Virus record (IMG/VR): IMGVR_UViG_3300033153_006795
Span: 1-21,393 of that record
Source: a virus
Reading direction: 5' to 3' (one strand)
DNA length: 21,393 bases
Shown here: positions 7,211 through 13,848 of the stretch, in pieces
Layout of the letters: the number at the start of each line of letters is the position of its first letter
Numbering within the stretch: the stretch's first letter is position 1
Notes under the pieces: generated by a model
Seen by the model: the letters and a program-made list of their open reading frames with translations, nothing else
What the model was told of the DNA's origin: nothing
Databases searched by the model: none
Program-made: the position numbers and the translations under genes

Positions 7211-7570
7211 TTATTCATCTTTTTCTACTTTGATTGTTATATTCTTTATTCCTTTTAGATCATTATCAATTAAATGTCTTAAAATTAAATCTCTCATATA
7301 TTGTGGAACATTTTTATAATTATTATATAATAAACAAGAGTCTATTATTACAAAAAGATTTCCAGACTCTTGTCTAATATTACCTGGATTGTAAAAAGAT
7401 GGAAATGAACTACTATGACAATATTCCTTTAAATTATCGATATAAATATCCATATAATTACTAAACCATTTTTCAAATTCTTCTAAAGTAGTAATATTTT
7501 CATCCGTTTTTATACACATTAAAAAGCTAGCACTACTAGAATTTGTAATAAAATCTTTTTTAATTTTCAT
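7211..7570 (-). CDS. NSSS-motif protein 3 (MKIKKDFITNSSS N-terminus)
   Basis: A 119-residue protein. AAGGAG precedes ATG 7570, 14 bases after the neighbouring stop. Residues 1-18 (MKIKKDFITNSSSASFLM) are almost identical to those of the gene at 7585 and similar to the gene at 8086. The rest differs entirely: an acidic, aromatic region (TTLEEFEKWFSNYMDIYI), a Ser-rich turn, and a strand-like C-terminus (NITIKVEKDE). There is no signal peptide or membrane segment. A conserved N-terminal motif in front of unrelated bodies suggests the motif is a recognition or processing tag and not part of the fold. I recall similar N-termini in other phage and bacterial proteins but know no function. Confidence 0.65.
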   Translation of the reverse strand: MKIKKDFITNSSSASFLMCIKTDENITTLEEFEKWFSNYMDIYIDNLKEYCHSSSFPSFYNPGNIRQESGNLFVIIDSCLLYNNYKNVPQYMRDLILRHLIDNDLKGIKNITIKVEKDE

Positions 7571-7584
7571 ATTTAATAAACTCC

Positions 7585-8067
7585 TTAATGGTGACTTACA
7601 TGAATAAATGGTAACTCATAGAAAATTCCATCATGTTCCATTTGAGACCAAAATTCTCCATTATTATCTGAATAATGAAAAATATAAAAAACTTTATCAA
7701 TATTTTCTTTTACAAATTGTTTAGCTAATTTTAATGATATTTTTCTATTCTCCTCTCGAATACACTTCCATAATTTATACCTTTTTCTATAATCATCATT
7801 CTTTATTATATCATCATAAGATAAAGATAAATAACCATCAAATGTACCACTTCTAATTACACTATGAATTCTTTTAATAGTATTTGAATAATTTAATATA
7901 TCAGTTTTTAAAGGAGTTTGATTCTTTGAATCTTGTAATACAGCCATTGCTTTTTCTATATTAGGTATAAATTTATAAACATCTTCAAAACATTTTATTT
8001 CTTTATCCCAAGCTACTATAAAACTTGAAGAACTAGAATTTGTAATAAAATCCTTTTTAATTTTCAT
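7585..8067 (-). CDS. NSSS-motif protein 2 (MKIKKDFITNSSS N-terminus)
   Basis: A 160-residue protein with AAAGGAG nine bases before ATG. Residues 1-18 read MKIKKDFITNSSSSSFIV, the most canonical of the three copies. The body is helical and mixed-charge (about 20-135) and ends in VFYIFHYSDNNGEFWSQMEH and a His-rich tail (HVSHH). No enzyme motif is recognisable. It sits between the other two family members, 14 and 18 bases from each, so the three are certainly one transcription unit, read after the radical SAM gene upstream. Confidence 0.65.
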   Translation of the reverse strand: MKIKKDFITNSSSSSFIVAWDKEIKCFEDVYKFIPNIEKAMAVLQDSKNQTPLKTDILNYSNTIKRIHSVIRSGTFDGYLSLSYDDIIKNDDYRKRYKLWKCIREENRKISLKLAKQFVKENIDKVFYIFHYSDNNGEFWSQMEHDGIFYELPFIHVSHH

Positions 8068-8085
8068 TATAATATCTCCTTTCTA

Positions 8086-8487
8086 TTAACACAATCTCGT
8101 AGAAAAATATAAATTCATTTCTCCATTATATCCAAATTTTTTTCTTAGTTCACTAATTATATCTGTTAATGCATTTAAATTAATTTGTTGTTTCGACCAA
8201 TCATAATTGTCAGAAGAATATGTTGCTAAGTGGTAACCAATAATAATTGTATTATCATTTGGGGTTCCATCTTCTCCTGATCTTAATATATGAAAATCAT
8301 TAGCTTCTTCAATTATATTTTCTATTTCATCTATATTTTCTATTTTAATATTTTCATCATTGATTATACATTCAATAATTTCTTGTTCTGACATTTTATA
8401 ATTTTCTTTTTCTGTATTAATATGAAATCCAATCATTACAAAATTACAAGTAGAACTATTTGTTACAAAATTAGTTTTAATTTTCAT
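8086..8487 (-). CDS. NSSS-motif protein 1 (MKIKTNFVTNSST N-terminus)
   Basis: A 133-residue protein with TTGGAG before ATG 8487. The N-terminus MKIKTNFVTNSSTCNFVM is the most divergent version of the motif, keeping K-I-K, F, T-N-S-S and the final aromatic-hydrophobic pair. The body is very acidic (EQEIIECIINDENIKIENID), with DWSKQQINLNALTDIISELR and a beta-like C-terminus (GEMNLYFSTRLC). No known catalytic motif. It is the first of the three paralogues to be transcribed and lies 26 bases after the 53-residue gene. Confidence 0.65.
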   Translation of the reverse strand: MKIKTNFVTNSSTCNFVMIGFHINTEKENYKMSEQEIIECIINDENIKIENIDEIENIIEEANDFHILRSGEDGTPNDNTIIIGYHLATYSSDNYDWSKQQINLNALTDIISELRKKFGYNGEMNLYFSTRLC

Positions 8488-8513
8488 TTTTTATATTCTC
8501 CAATATAAATTTT

Positions 8514-8675
8514 TTATAAATTTTTTATTTCTTCTAATACTTCTAATACTTCGTTAGTTGGAATTGAAGCTCCTTCATGAAATATGATTCTTGCTTGTTC
8601 TCTTACACTTAAATATTTATTAATATCAAAATCTTTTGGAAATTTTAATAAAATAATATTTTTTACTTCTATCAT
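8514..8675 (-). CDS. Small hypothetical protein, 53 residues
   Basis: An intact 54-codon frame in the gap between two clear genes, with codon use like its neighbours: MIEVKNIILLKFPKDFDINK, then a predicted helix (VREQARIIFHEG), then a second helix (NEVLEVLEEIKNL). Its start lies 12 bases after the upstream gene's stop, in step with the tight packing of the cluster. The ribosome binding site is weak (TGAGAA), so translation may depend on coupling. Two short amphipathic helices would suit a protein-binding or DNA-binding role, but I recognise no family. Confidence 0.6.
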   Translation of the reverse strand: MIEVKNIILLKFPKDFDINKYLSVREQARIIFHEGASIPTNEVLEVLEEIKNL

Positions 8676-8687
8676 TTTATATTATTC

Positions 8688-8915
8688 TCAGAAATTTTTT
8701 ACTACAAATATTAAAAGAATACTAGTATAAAAAATTATTGTATACATTATTCCACCAAAAAAGAAAATTAAATAACTTCCTTTTTTTGCTAATTCTTCAA
8801 GAGAGGGACAATATTTCAAATATGGATGATCTTTTGGAAGTACTCCACTATAAATAAAGAATTTAATTAATAACCATGGTAGAAATACACAAAACTTAAT
8901 AATAAATAATTTCAT
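8688..8915 (-). CDS. Small membrane protein
   Basis: A 75-residue hydrophobic protein with AAGGAG before ATG 8915. Two membrane segments are visible (about residues 4-25 and 48-71), separated by a polar loop (LPKDHPYLKYCPSLEELAKKG) with a Pro-Tyr-Cys stretch. It follows the radical SAM gene by 18 bases. No family recognised; possibilities include a holin-like, envelope-modifying or exclusion protein. Confidence 0.6.
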   Translation of the reverse strand: MKLFIIKFCVFLPWLLIKFFIYSGVLPKDHPYLKYCPSLEELAKKGSYLIFFFGGIMYTIIFYTSILLIFVVKNF

Positions 8916-8933
8916 TTTTAATTTCTCCTTGCT

Positions 8934-9977
8934 TTATAATCCATAAGGACATTCATTTGAATTTGATTTTAATAAATTTCTGAATTCTAAAAATATATCT
9001 CCATTGTTCCATACTTTCTCAATTGATTTATTTTCTAAAGAAATTCCATATTTATCTGAATCTCCAAATGAACATGGTAATAACTTCATATCTGGAGAAA
9101 TATAAGCCGACATTCTAGATCCTTCACATGTATCAATAAACATCTTTTCATATTCAGTAAAATGTGCAAATGATTTAATTTTATTTACCATACAACTATC
9201 TAAACCAACTTGAAATGCACAATATGGTTTTTTTATCATTTTCGCAAATCTTTTTAATTGTTCTCTTGAAGGAATCCATTGTTGTAAATTCTTTCCTCTT
9301 CCTTGAGGTTTAAATAAAAGAAATATAACTGCATTTAATTTTTTAACATCAATTTTCTGATTCCATATGTCTATACCAAATAAAATATTCATACATCTAG
9401 TAAAAGATTCAGAAGAAAATATAACATGAATATTTGTTTTAATTCCAGCATTTATAAATTTGTTTAAAGCTTGATATGTCCAAAGTTGATCATAATCAGA
9501 GATTGCAACTGCACCACAACCTTTAGAAATTTCAATTTGTTCATCTGTTAAATTTCTTCCAGATGTAGTATAATTTGGAACAACATTATTTTTATTACAA
9601 TATTCAATTATTTCTTTAAAATTTTCATGTAAATTTGGATCTCCTCTTCCTCCAAGAGCAACTTGATTTACATGATGTTTTGTTTCATCAATAATTTTTT
9701 TAAAATCATCTAGTTTCATATTTGGTTGTTGATTATCTCCTTGATAACAAAAGTGACATTTATTTGAACAATGACCCATAATTCCAACATCTATCATAGT
9801 TGGCAGATCAGTAACAAAAGGATCATTATTTCCATTGATTCCTCTTAATACTTCAAACCCAGTTTTTGTATTAAATAATAATTCATATTTATCATTTTTA
9901 AATTGTTTATCAAAATTTCCAATTATTATGCTTTTTGTTTCATCATCAATTAGGATTTCTTTTTTCAAAGTTTTCAT
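8934..9977 (-). CDS. Radical SAM enzyme with SPASM/twitch-like C-terminus
   Basis: A protein of about 347 residues. The radical SAM motif C70-S-N-K-C74-H-F-C77 binds the 4Fe-4S cluster that cleaves S-adenosylmethionine. VALGGRGDPNLH (about 110) is the Gly-rich segment of the partial TIM barrel. The C-terminal region has CEGSRMSAYISPDMKLLPCSFG and ends NECPYGL, so it resembles a SPASM/twitch auxiliary-cluster domain with fewer Cys than usual. Such enzymes modify peptides or proteins, or act as anaerobic maturases. The start is uncertain: GGAGG (9978-9982) directly abuts ATG 9977, while an in-frame TTG at 9968 has a normal nine-base spacing. Its original upstream region was probably disturbed by the HNH gene inserted at 10015. 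It is transcribed towards the three NSSS-motif genes. Confidence 0.85.
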   Translation of the reverse strand: MKTLKKEILIDDETKSIIIGNFDKQFKNDKYELLFNTKTGFEVLRGINGNNDPFVTDLPTMIDVGIMGHCSNKCHFCYQGDNQQPNMKLDDFKKIIDETKHHVNQVALGGRGDPNLHENFKEIIEYCNKNNVVPNYTTSGRNLTDEQIEISKGCGAVAISDYDQLWTYQALNKFINAGIKTNIHVIFSSESFTRCMNILFGIDIWNQKIDVKKLNAVIFLLFKPQGRGKNLQQWIPSREQLKRFAKMIKKPYCAFQVGLDSCMVNKIKSFAHFTEYEKMFIDTCEGSRMSAYISPDMKLLPCSFGDSDKYGISLENKSIEKVWNNGDIFLEFRNLLKSNSNECPYGL

Positions 9978-9982
9978 CCTCC

Positions 9983-9998
9983 AGAACAAAATTATAAA
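9983..9998 (+). promoter_or_regulatory. AGAACAAAATTATAAA box before the HNH gene
   Basis: The same motif as at 48 and 16789, with one extra T, 16 bases before the HNH gene at 10015. It is rightward, inside an otherwise leftward cluster, so it would give the inserted endonuclease its own transcription. It overlaps the 5' end of the divergent radical SAM gene's translation signals. Confidence 0.45.
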
Positions 9999-10014
9999 AA
10001 GGTTTAATAAGAAA

Positions 10015-10977
10015 ATGAAATTATGTGACTATGGTTGCGGAAGAGAAGCAAAATATTACTTTAAAATAGTTAAAAAATGGTGTTGTTCTAAATATGTAGC
10101 ACAATGTCCAATATATAGAAATAAAAATAGTAATTATTCTAAAGAACTTCATAAAGATCCACAATATAAAGAAAAACACTCTTTTGGTTTAAAGTTAGCG
10201 TGGTCTAACTTAAATAATGGCTTTTTAAATAGAAATGAAAAATTGAGTAAATCTATTCAAGAAGCATGGAAAAGAAAAACTAGTAAATATCATACAAATG
10301 AATATAAAAGAAAGAGAAGTATTATTATGAAAAATCAATGGAACAATCCAAATGGAAAAATTAATAGTAAAGATAATAAGAAAAAACAAAGTATAAATAT
10401 TAAAAATAGATGGAAAAATTCAAATTATAAACAAATGATGAAAAAGAAAATAACTAAATCATGGAAACATGATAATACTAGAAGAATTAATTATGACTTT
10501 TTAGTTAAATATCATCCATTTTTTTGTATAATAGAAAATCCTATTCCAGATAAAGAAAGTGGACTTATCAAAATACATTGTAAAAATAGTAAATGTAAAT
10601 ATTCTAAAGAAAATGGAAATCGATTTGTTCCAACTTTATTACAAATATTTGAAAGAATTAGACAATTAGAATCTAAATATGGAAATGGTGGTTCATATTT
10701 TTATTGTTGTGAAAAATGTAAAAAAGAATGTGCCTTATTTAATTTGAAATCGGACCCATATAAAAATAATGATAAATTATATATTCCAGAAGAATATCAA
10801 ACATTTAGAGAAATTGTTCTAAAACGGGATGATTACAAATGTATTTATTGTGGAGAAAAAGCAGAACATGTTCATCATACTCGTCCACAAAAATTAGAAC
10901 CATTTTTCTCATTAGATCCAGACTTTGGAATTTTTGTTTGTAAGGATATTTTACAAATCTCCTCCAAATTCTTTTAA
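10015..10977 (+). CDS. HNH homing endonuclease with truncated, fused 3' end
   Basis: A 320-residue protein starting at ATG 10015 (MKLCDYGCGREAKYYF, like the start of the gene at 17288), with AAAAAGG about 12 bases upstream. The N-terminus has a Cys-rich motif. The middle is Lys/Asn/Trp-rich with short repeats around MKNQWNNPN, IKNRWKNSN and ITKSWKHDN (about 105-165), typical of modular DNA-binding repeats. The HNH domain starts at CIYCGEKAEHVHH (C276 onwards). It is broken: after FVC (base 10941) the sequence stops matching the intact paralogue and reads through 12 codons of flanking DNA. The second Cys pair's final Cys, the last His and about 20 more residues are missing. It is probably inactive or damaged. 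It is the only rightward gene in the leftward cluster. Confidence 0.75.
   Translation: MKLCDYGCGREAKYYFKIVKKWCCSKYVAQCPIYRNKNSNYSKELHKDPQYKEKHSFGLKLAWSNLNNGFLNRNEKLSKSIQEAWKRKTSKYHTNEYKRKRSIIMKNQWNNPNGKINSKDNKKKQSINIKNRWKNSNYKQMMKKKITKSWKHDNTRRINYDFLVKYHPFFCIIENPIPDKESGLIKIHCKNSKCKYSKENGNRFVPTLLQIFERIRQLESKYGNGGSYFYCCEKCKKECALFNLKSDPYKNNDKLYIPEEYQTFREIVLKRDDYKCIYCGEKAEHVHHTRPQKLEPFFSLDPDFGIFVCKDILQISSKFF
10828..10941 (+). repeat. Near-identical HNH segment shared with 17924-18091
   Basis: These 114 bases match 17924-18091, minus its extra 54-base copy, with five mismatches. The 5' parts of the two genes are strongly diverged. The match ends sharply at 10941, marking the truncation point of this gene. 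Confidence 0.85.
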
Positions 10978-11213
10978 TTCCCACCAATGTGCATTTTTCC
11001 TTTCTTTTCATTAAATAATACACTAAAAAATGCGACAATAGAAATTATACTAAACATGATAAACATCAATGAATCTTGAAAGATTCTTTCTTCTAAAAAT
11101 AGATCTTTAAAATCAGATAATTTTTTTCTTTTTCCAAAAAGTAAACATAATAAAAATGCGAGACAACCAATTAGAATCCAATCTATTATTATAATATGAA
11201 GAGATAAATTCAT
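10974..11213 (-). CDS. Small membrane protein, 3' frameshifted paralogue
   Basis: A 79-residue frame from ATG 11213, which is ten bases after GGAGG in the preceding gene's last codons. In-frame ATGs at 11231 and 11222 lie too close to, or upstream of, that site. It has two membrane segments (about residues 4-26 and 48-68) with a charged loop. The present frame ends KGKMHIGGN. Shifting by -1 just before this gives NAHWWELKEFGGDL and a stop at 10951, matching the C-terminus WWKLKEFGGNV of the neighbouring paralogue. The gene has therefore probably suffered a one-base indel in an A-rich run, or is read by frameshifting. Its ancestral end (10951) is ten bases from the HNH junction at 10941. Function unknown. 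Confidence 0.55.
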   Translation of the reverse strand: MNLSLHIIIIDWILIGCLAFLLCLLFGKRKKLSDFKDLFLEERIFQDSLMFIMFSIISIVAFFSVLFNEKKGKMHIGGN

Positions 11214-11214
11214 T

Positions 11215-11460
11215 TTAAACATTTCCTCCAAACTCTTTTAATTTCCACCATGGAGTTTGTTCTATTATTAATTTTCTTTTTTCTTTTTTTCTTTCTTTTT
11301 CTTTATTATATTTTTCAAACATTTTATATATTAAAGTAATATAAAAAGAAATAAATCCACCTGCAATTATAATATGTAATGGATTATCTATATTCATAAT
11401 TTCTAGTGATAAAAAACCAAATGATATCCATAGTAAAAAAATAAAAATAATTAGAAACAT
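11215..11460 (-). CDS. Small membrane protein with C-terminal WWKLKEFGG motif
   Basis: An 81-residue protein with two membrane segments (about residues 1-21 and 27-47), a long positively charged cytoplasmic-type helix (YNKEKERKKEKRKL) and the C-terminal motif TPWWKLKEFGGNV. The same tail is found, out of frame, at the end of the next gene. The last codons GGA GGA AAT also supply the Shine-Dalgarno for that gene, so the two are coupled. No family recognised. The conserved Trp-Trp tail after a basic helix suggests a partner-binding peptide. Confidence 0.6.
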   Translation of the reverse strand: MFLIIFIFLLWISFGFLSLEIMNIDNPLHIIIAGGFISFYITLIYKMFEKYNKEKERKKEKRKLIIEQTPWWKLKEFGGNV

Positions 11461-11498
11461 AATTTCAATTATTATAAAATCCTTTTAAAATAAATCAA

Positions 11499-12551
11499 CT
11501 AAAAATTTCTTAAATAATTTTCATTAATTTCTTCACAAAGTTGGTCTAATTTTTTAATGTTTGGCGAATATTGTAATTTACTTTTATCATATAAATCATC
11601 AAATAAGTTATCATAATTACTAACTAAACTCATTAATTCATCAAAGGTTAATGAACCATTTTTTATTTGAGTTAAAAATTCTGCATCTGGTCTTGGAAAT
11701 GTAATTTTTCCAGTTGTTAATAATTCTTCTCCTTCTGTCATCAAACGGTAGAGGTGACTTGCGTGTTTACAATCATAACCAAATTTCTTTTCTAAAATAG
11801 CTCTTTCTGGATTTCTATTTTTTTTCCATCTATTATAAGCATTCCACTCTCGAATTGCATTTAAGTAACCTTTTTCTCTCTCCAAAGCATCTATCATATT
11901 ATCAGAAACTGGAAGAATTTGCTTAACTACTTTATAATCAATATTTACTAAGTTTTGAGTTAAAGATATATATGATGTTGTTTCTTCCATCTCTTCCAAC
12001 TGTTCTCTTAATTTATGATGTTTACCAATCTGTTCTAAATATAAAGATAATAAAATATTAAAAGCTCCAATTTGATCTTTTGGAACTAAACTTTGATTTT
12101 CTGGTAAACCAAACTCAGACCTTTCTGGTTTCTTTTTTGGTGGATTTAATAACCATGATCTATGTCTTTTTATTCTTTTAAATTGTGAATGAGCATATCC
12201 TGAAAATGTGAATTTACATTTTTTAGATATAAAATAATCTCTATTATCTAAAATTTGTTTCCATTCGTCAGTTATTAATAAATGATTTTCTATTGGTATA
12301 AAAAGATATTCTACTATATTTGGATTATTAGCAATTGCTAATTTAAAAAACTTCTTTATTTCATGAAATACTATATCATTTACTTTATCTTCAAATTGTT
12401 CAACTCGTTTAGAAAATCCATAAAAATATTCTTTACTTGGTATAAAAACTCCACGAGTGTCTATATCAGAATCTTTTGTTGCATTACCATATAAATTACT
12501 TCCTGTTATAAAAGTAGAAATCATTTTGAAATCTTCTGGAATATTAATCAT
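11499..12551 (-). CDS. RlaP-type nucleotidyltransferase (Pol-beta superfamily)
   Basis: A 350-residue protein, full length for the family, with AAAGGAAAT before ATG. The catalytic signature is G17-S18-N-L-Y-G followed by S28-D29-I-D31-TRGVFIP. Next come FEDKVNDIVFHEIKKFFKLA (about 53-72), NPNIVEYLF, a GYAHSQFKR segment, and the C-terminal KKFGYDCKHASHLYRLMTEG. This order matches the COG3541/PF10127 (RlaP) family, which comparative genomics has linked to RNA repair alongside RNA ligases. It would add nucleotides to RNA ends; the substrate is unproven. It lies 15 bases downstream of the AAA+ ATPase and in the same operon as the CCA-adding-type enzyme, which supports a joint role on tRNA or other broken RNA. 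No ligase is seen in this window. Confidence 0.8.
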   Translation of the reverse strand: MINIPEDFKMISTFITGSNLYGNATKDSDIDTRGVFIPSKEYFYGFSKRVEQFEDKVNDIVFHEIKKFFKLAIANNPNIVEYLFIPIENHLLITDEWKQILDNRDYFISKKCKFTFSGYAHSQFKRIKRHRSWLLNPPKKKPERSEFGLPENQSLVPKDQIGAFNILLSLYLEQIGKHHKLREQLEEMEETTSYISLTQNLVNIDYKVVKQILPVSDNMIDALEREKGYLNAIREWNAYNRWKKNRNPERAILEKKFGYDCKHASHLYRLMTEGEELLTTGKITFPRPDAEFLTQIKNGSLTFDELMSLVSNYDNLFDDLYDKSKLQYSPNIKKLDQLCEEINENYLRNF

Positions 12552-12566
12552 TTTTTCATTTCCTTT

Positions 12567-13556
12567 TTATAGTTTTCCAAATCCAGCTTCAGATGAATAG
12601 TATTCATCGCTAGATTTTTTCTTTTCTAATTGTTTTAATCTAAATGCTGCTTCTTCAAGAGACAAATCAAAACATTTTGTGGAGATAACCAAATCACTTA
12701 ATGAAGCATAAGTAAAGCCATTTGATATCTCCACATATTTTTCAACTTCGTCATCATTTACTTTTAATTTTTCTTGAAAGTATTTTCTTCGAATCTCTTT
12801 ATTTGGTTCTACAATTTTTATTATCCTATCAAATCTTCTTGGTCTTGAAACAATTCTCTTATCTAAACGTTCTGGATAATTTGTTGTAGCTATATTTAAA
12901 ACGTAATCAATAAGATTCTCACCATCTAATAATGATAAAATCTCTTGTTCTCCATACTCATCTATAATAGAATCTATGTCTTCAAATATACATAATATAT
13001 TTCTATTTGGTTCAACTATTCTAATTTGTTCAATTGCTTTAATAATTATATATGGTCCAGTAGATGTACAATTAATAACTATACCATCTTGTTCATTAAT
13101 AACCGAATTTATTATTTGTTTTACAATTGAACTTTTACCTGTTCCAGCTCTTCCATAAAATAAATATCCTCTGCGATGTGAAAACCCTCTACTTTTAAAT
13201 TCATTTCTTTTCTTCCAAAATTTAGAAATTTCTTTTGTAACTTCTATTGATATATCATCTAAAAGTAATAAATCATCTGTAATTATATCTTTTTTACATA
13301 AAGTAGATATTCCTTGATTATTTAAATAAGTTTCATAATACCCACTATGTAATTTTTGAATACTTCTACTAATTGGTCTAAATTCATTATTTGGTAAAAT
13401 AATCCATTGTGAAAATCCAAAATTTAAATTTTCTTCTCGATCCTCAGGTGTAGCTTCTTCGACTTTTCCAGCTTCTCTTGATCTTAATTTATGTTTTATT
13501 AATAATTTTTCTGACTTATTTTCTGAACTTCCAGAACCAAATTCTTCTATATTCAT
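12567..13556 (-). CDS. AAA+ ATPase (Bcs1/FtsH-like AAA module)
   Basis: A 329-residue protein with AGGAGAAG before ATG. An N-terminal non-ATPase region (about 1-115) has no recognisable domain. The AAA core follows: Walker A GRAGTGKS at 135-142, Walker B ILCIFEDID near 190, sensor 1 NIATTNYPERL near 220, and an arginine-finger region RIVSRPRRFDR near 235. The small helical lid domain ends in KKKSSDEYYSSEAGFGKL. Such ATPases assemble as rings and remodel or unfold a partner. There is no protease domain and no membrane segment. The start overlaps the end of the decayed gene by a TAATG junction, and the RlaP-type gene follows after 15 bases, suggesting that it works with the nucleotidyltransferases. 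Confidence 0.85.
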   Translation of the reverse strand: MNIEEFGSGSSENKSEKLLIKHKLRSREAGKVEEATPEDREENLNFGFSQWIILPNNEFRPISRSIQKLHSGYYETYLNNQGISTLCKKDIITDDLLLLDDISIEVTKEISKFWKKRNEFKSRGFSHRRGYLFYGRAGTGKSSIVKQIINSVINEQDGIVINCTSTGPYIIIKAIEQIRIVEPNRNILCIFEDIDSIIDEYGEQEILSLLDGENLIDYVLNIATTNYPERLDKRIVSRPRRFDRIIKIVEPNKEIRRKYFQEKLKVNDDEVEKYVEISNGFTYASLSDLVISTKCFDLSLEEAAFRLKQLEKKKSSDEYYSSEAGFGKL

Positions 13557-13848
13557 TATTTTACTTCTCCTATATCCTCTTTTTTATTTTTAATTTCTTG
13601 AGATATTTCCTTTTTTATATCTGATATACATTTGTGATTGATAGTTCCAGTTCTAAAAATCCTGTTCCCGTTAAATAATTCATAACTATTTTTAACTTTT
13701 TATTTTCAGTTTTCGATATATTTCCTAAGTATTCCTTTAATTGTTAACAACACCACTCTGGTCTTTTTAACCATTGATTTAATAATTTAAATCTAACTTT
13801 TTGTCATTCTTTATCTTTTACTAAATCAGACATTTTTTCCTTTGTCAT
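13556..13848 (-). pseudogene. Decayed gene of about 97 codons between the CCA-type and AAA+ genes
   Basis: The 290 bases between the two large genes still read as a gene. ATG 13848 overlaps the CCA-type gene's TGA (ATGA). The frame continues MTKEKMSDLVKDKE, a TGA, QKVRFKLLNQWLKRPEWCC, a TAA, then QLKEYLGNISKTENKKLKIV. A one-base frame change near 13640 restores TGTINHKCISDIKKEISQEI up to a TAA that overlaps the AAA+ start (TAATG). Perfect overlaps at both ends show that it was once a translated operon member; two stops and a shift show that it is now broken. Function unknown. Confidence 0.6.

Noticed and set aside
9835-10014. Longer HNH protein starting at ATG 9835.
   Set aside because: The extra 60 residues lie antisense to the radical SAM coding region and have no ribosome binding site; the paralogue starts at the position equivalent to 10015.
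13556-13848. TGA read as Trp (alternative code), because the decayed gene has TGA in a Trp-compatible context.
   Set aside because: TGA ends the CCA-type gene, the membrane protein at 8688 and the endonuclease at 18927. The decayed gene also has a TAA and a frame change, so simple decay fits better.
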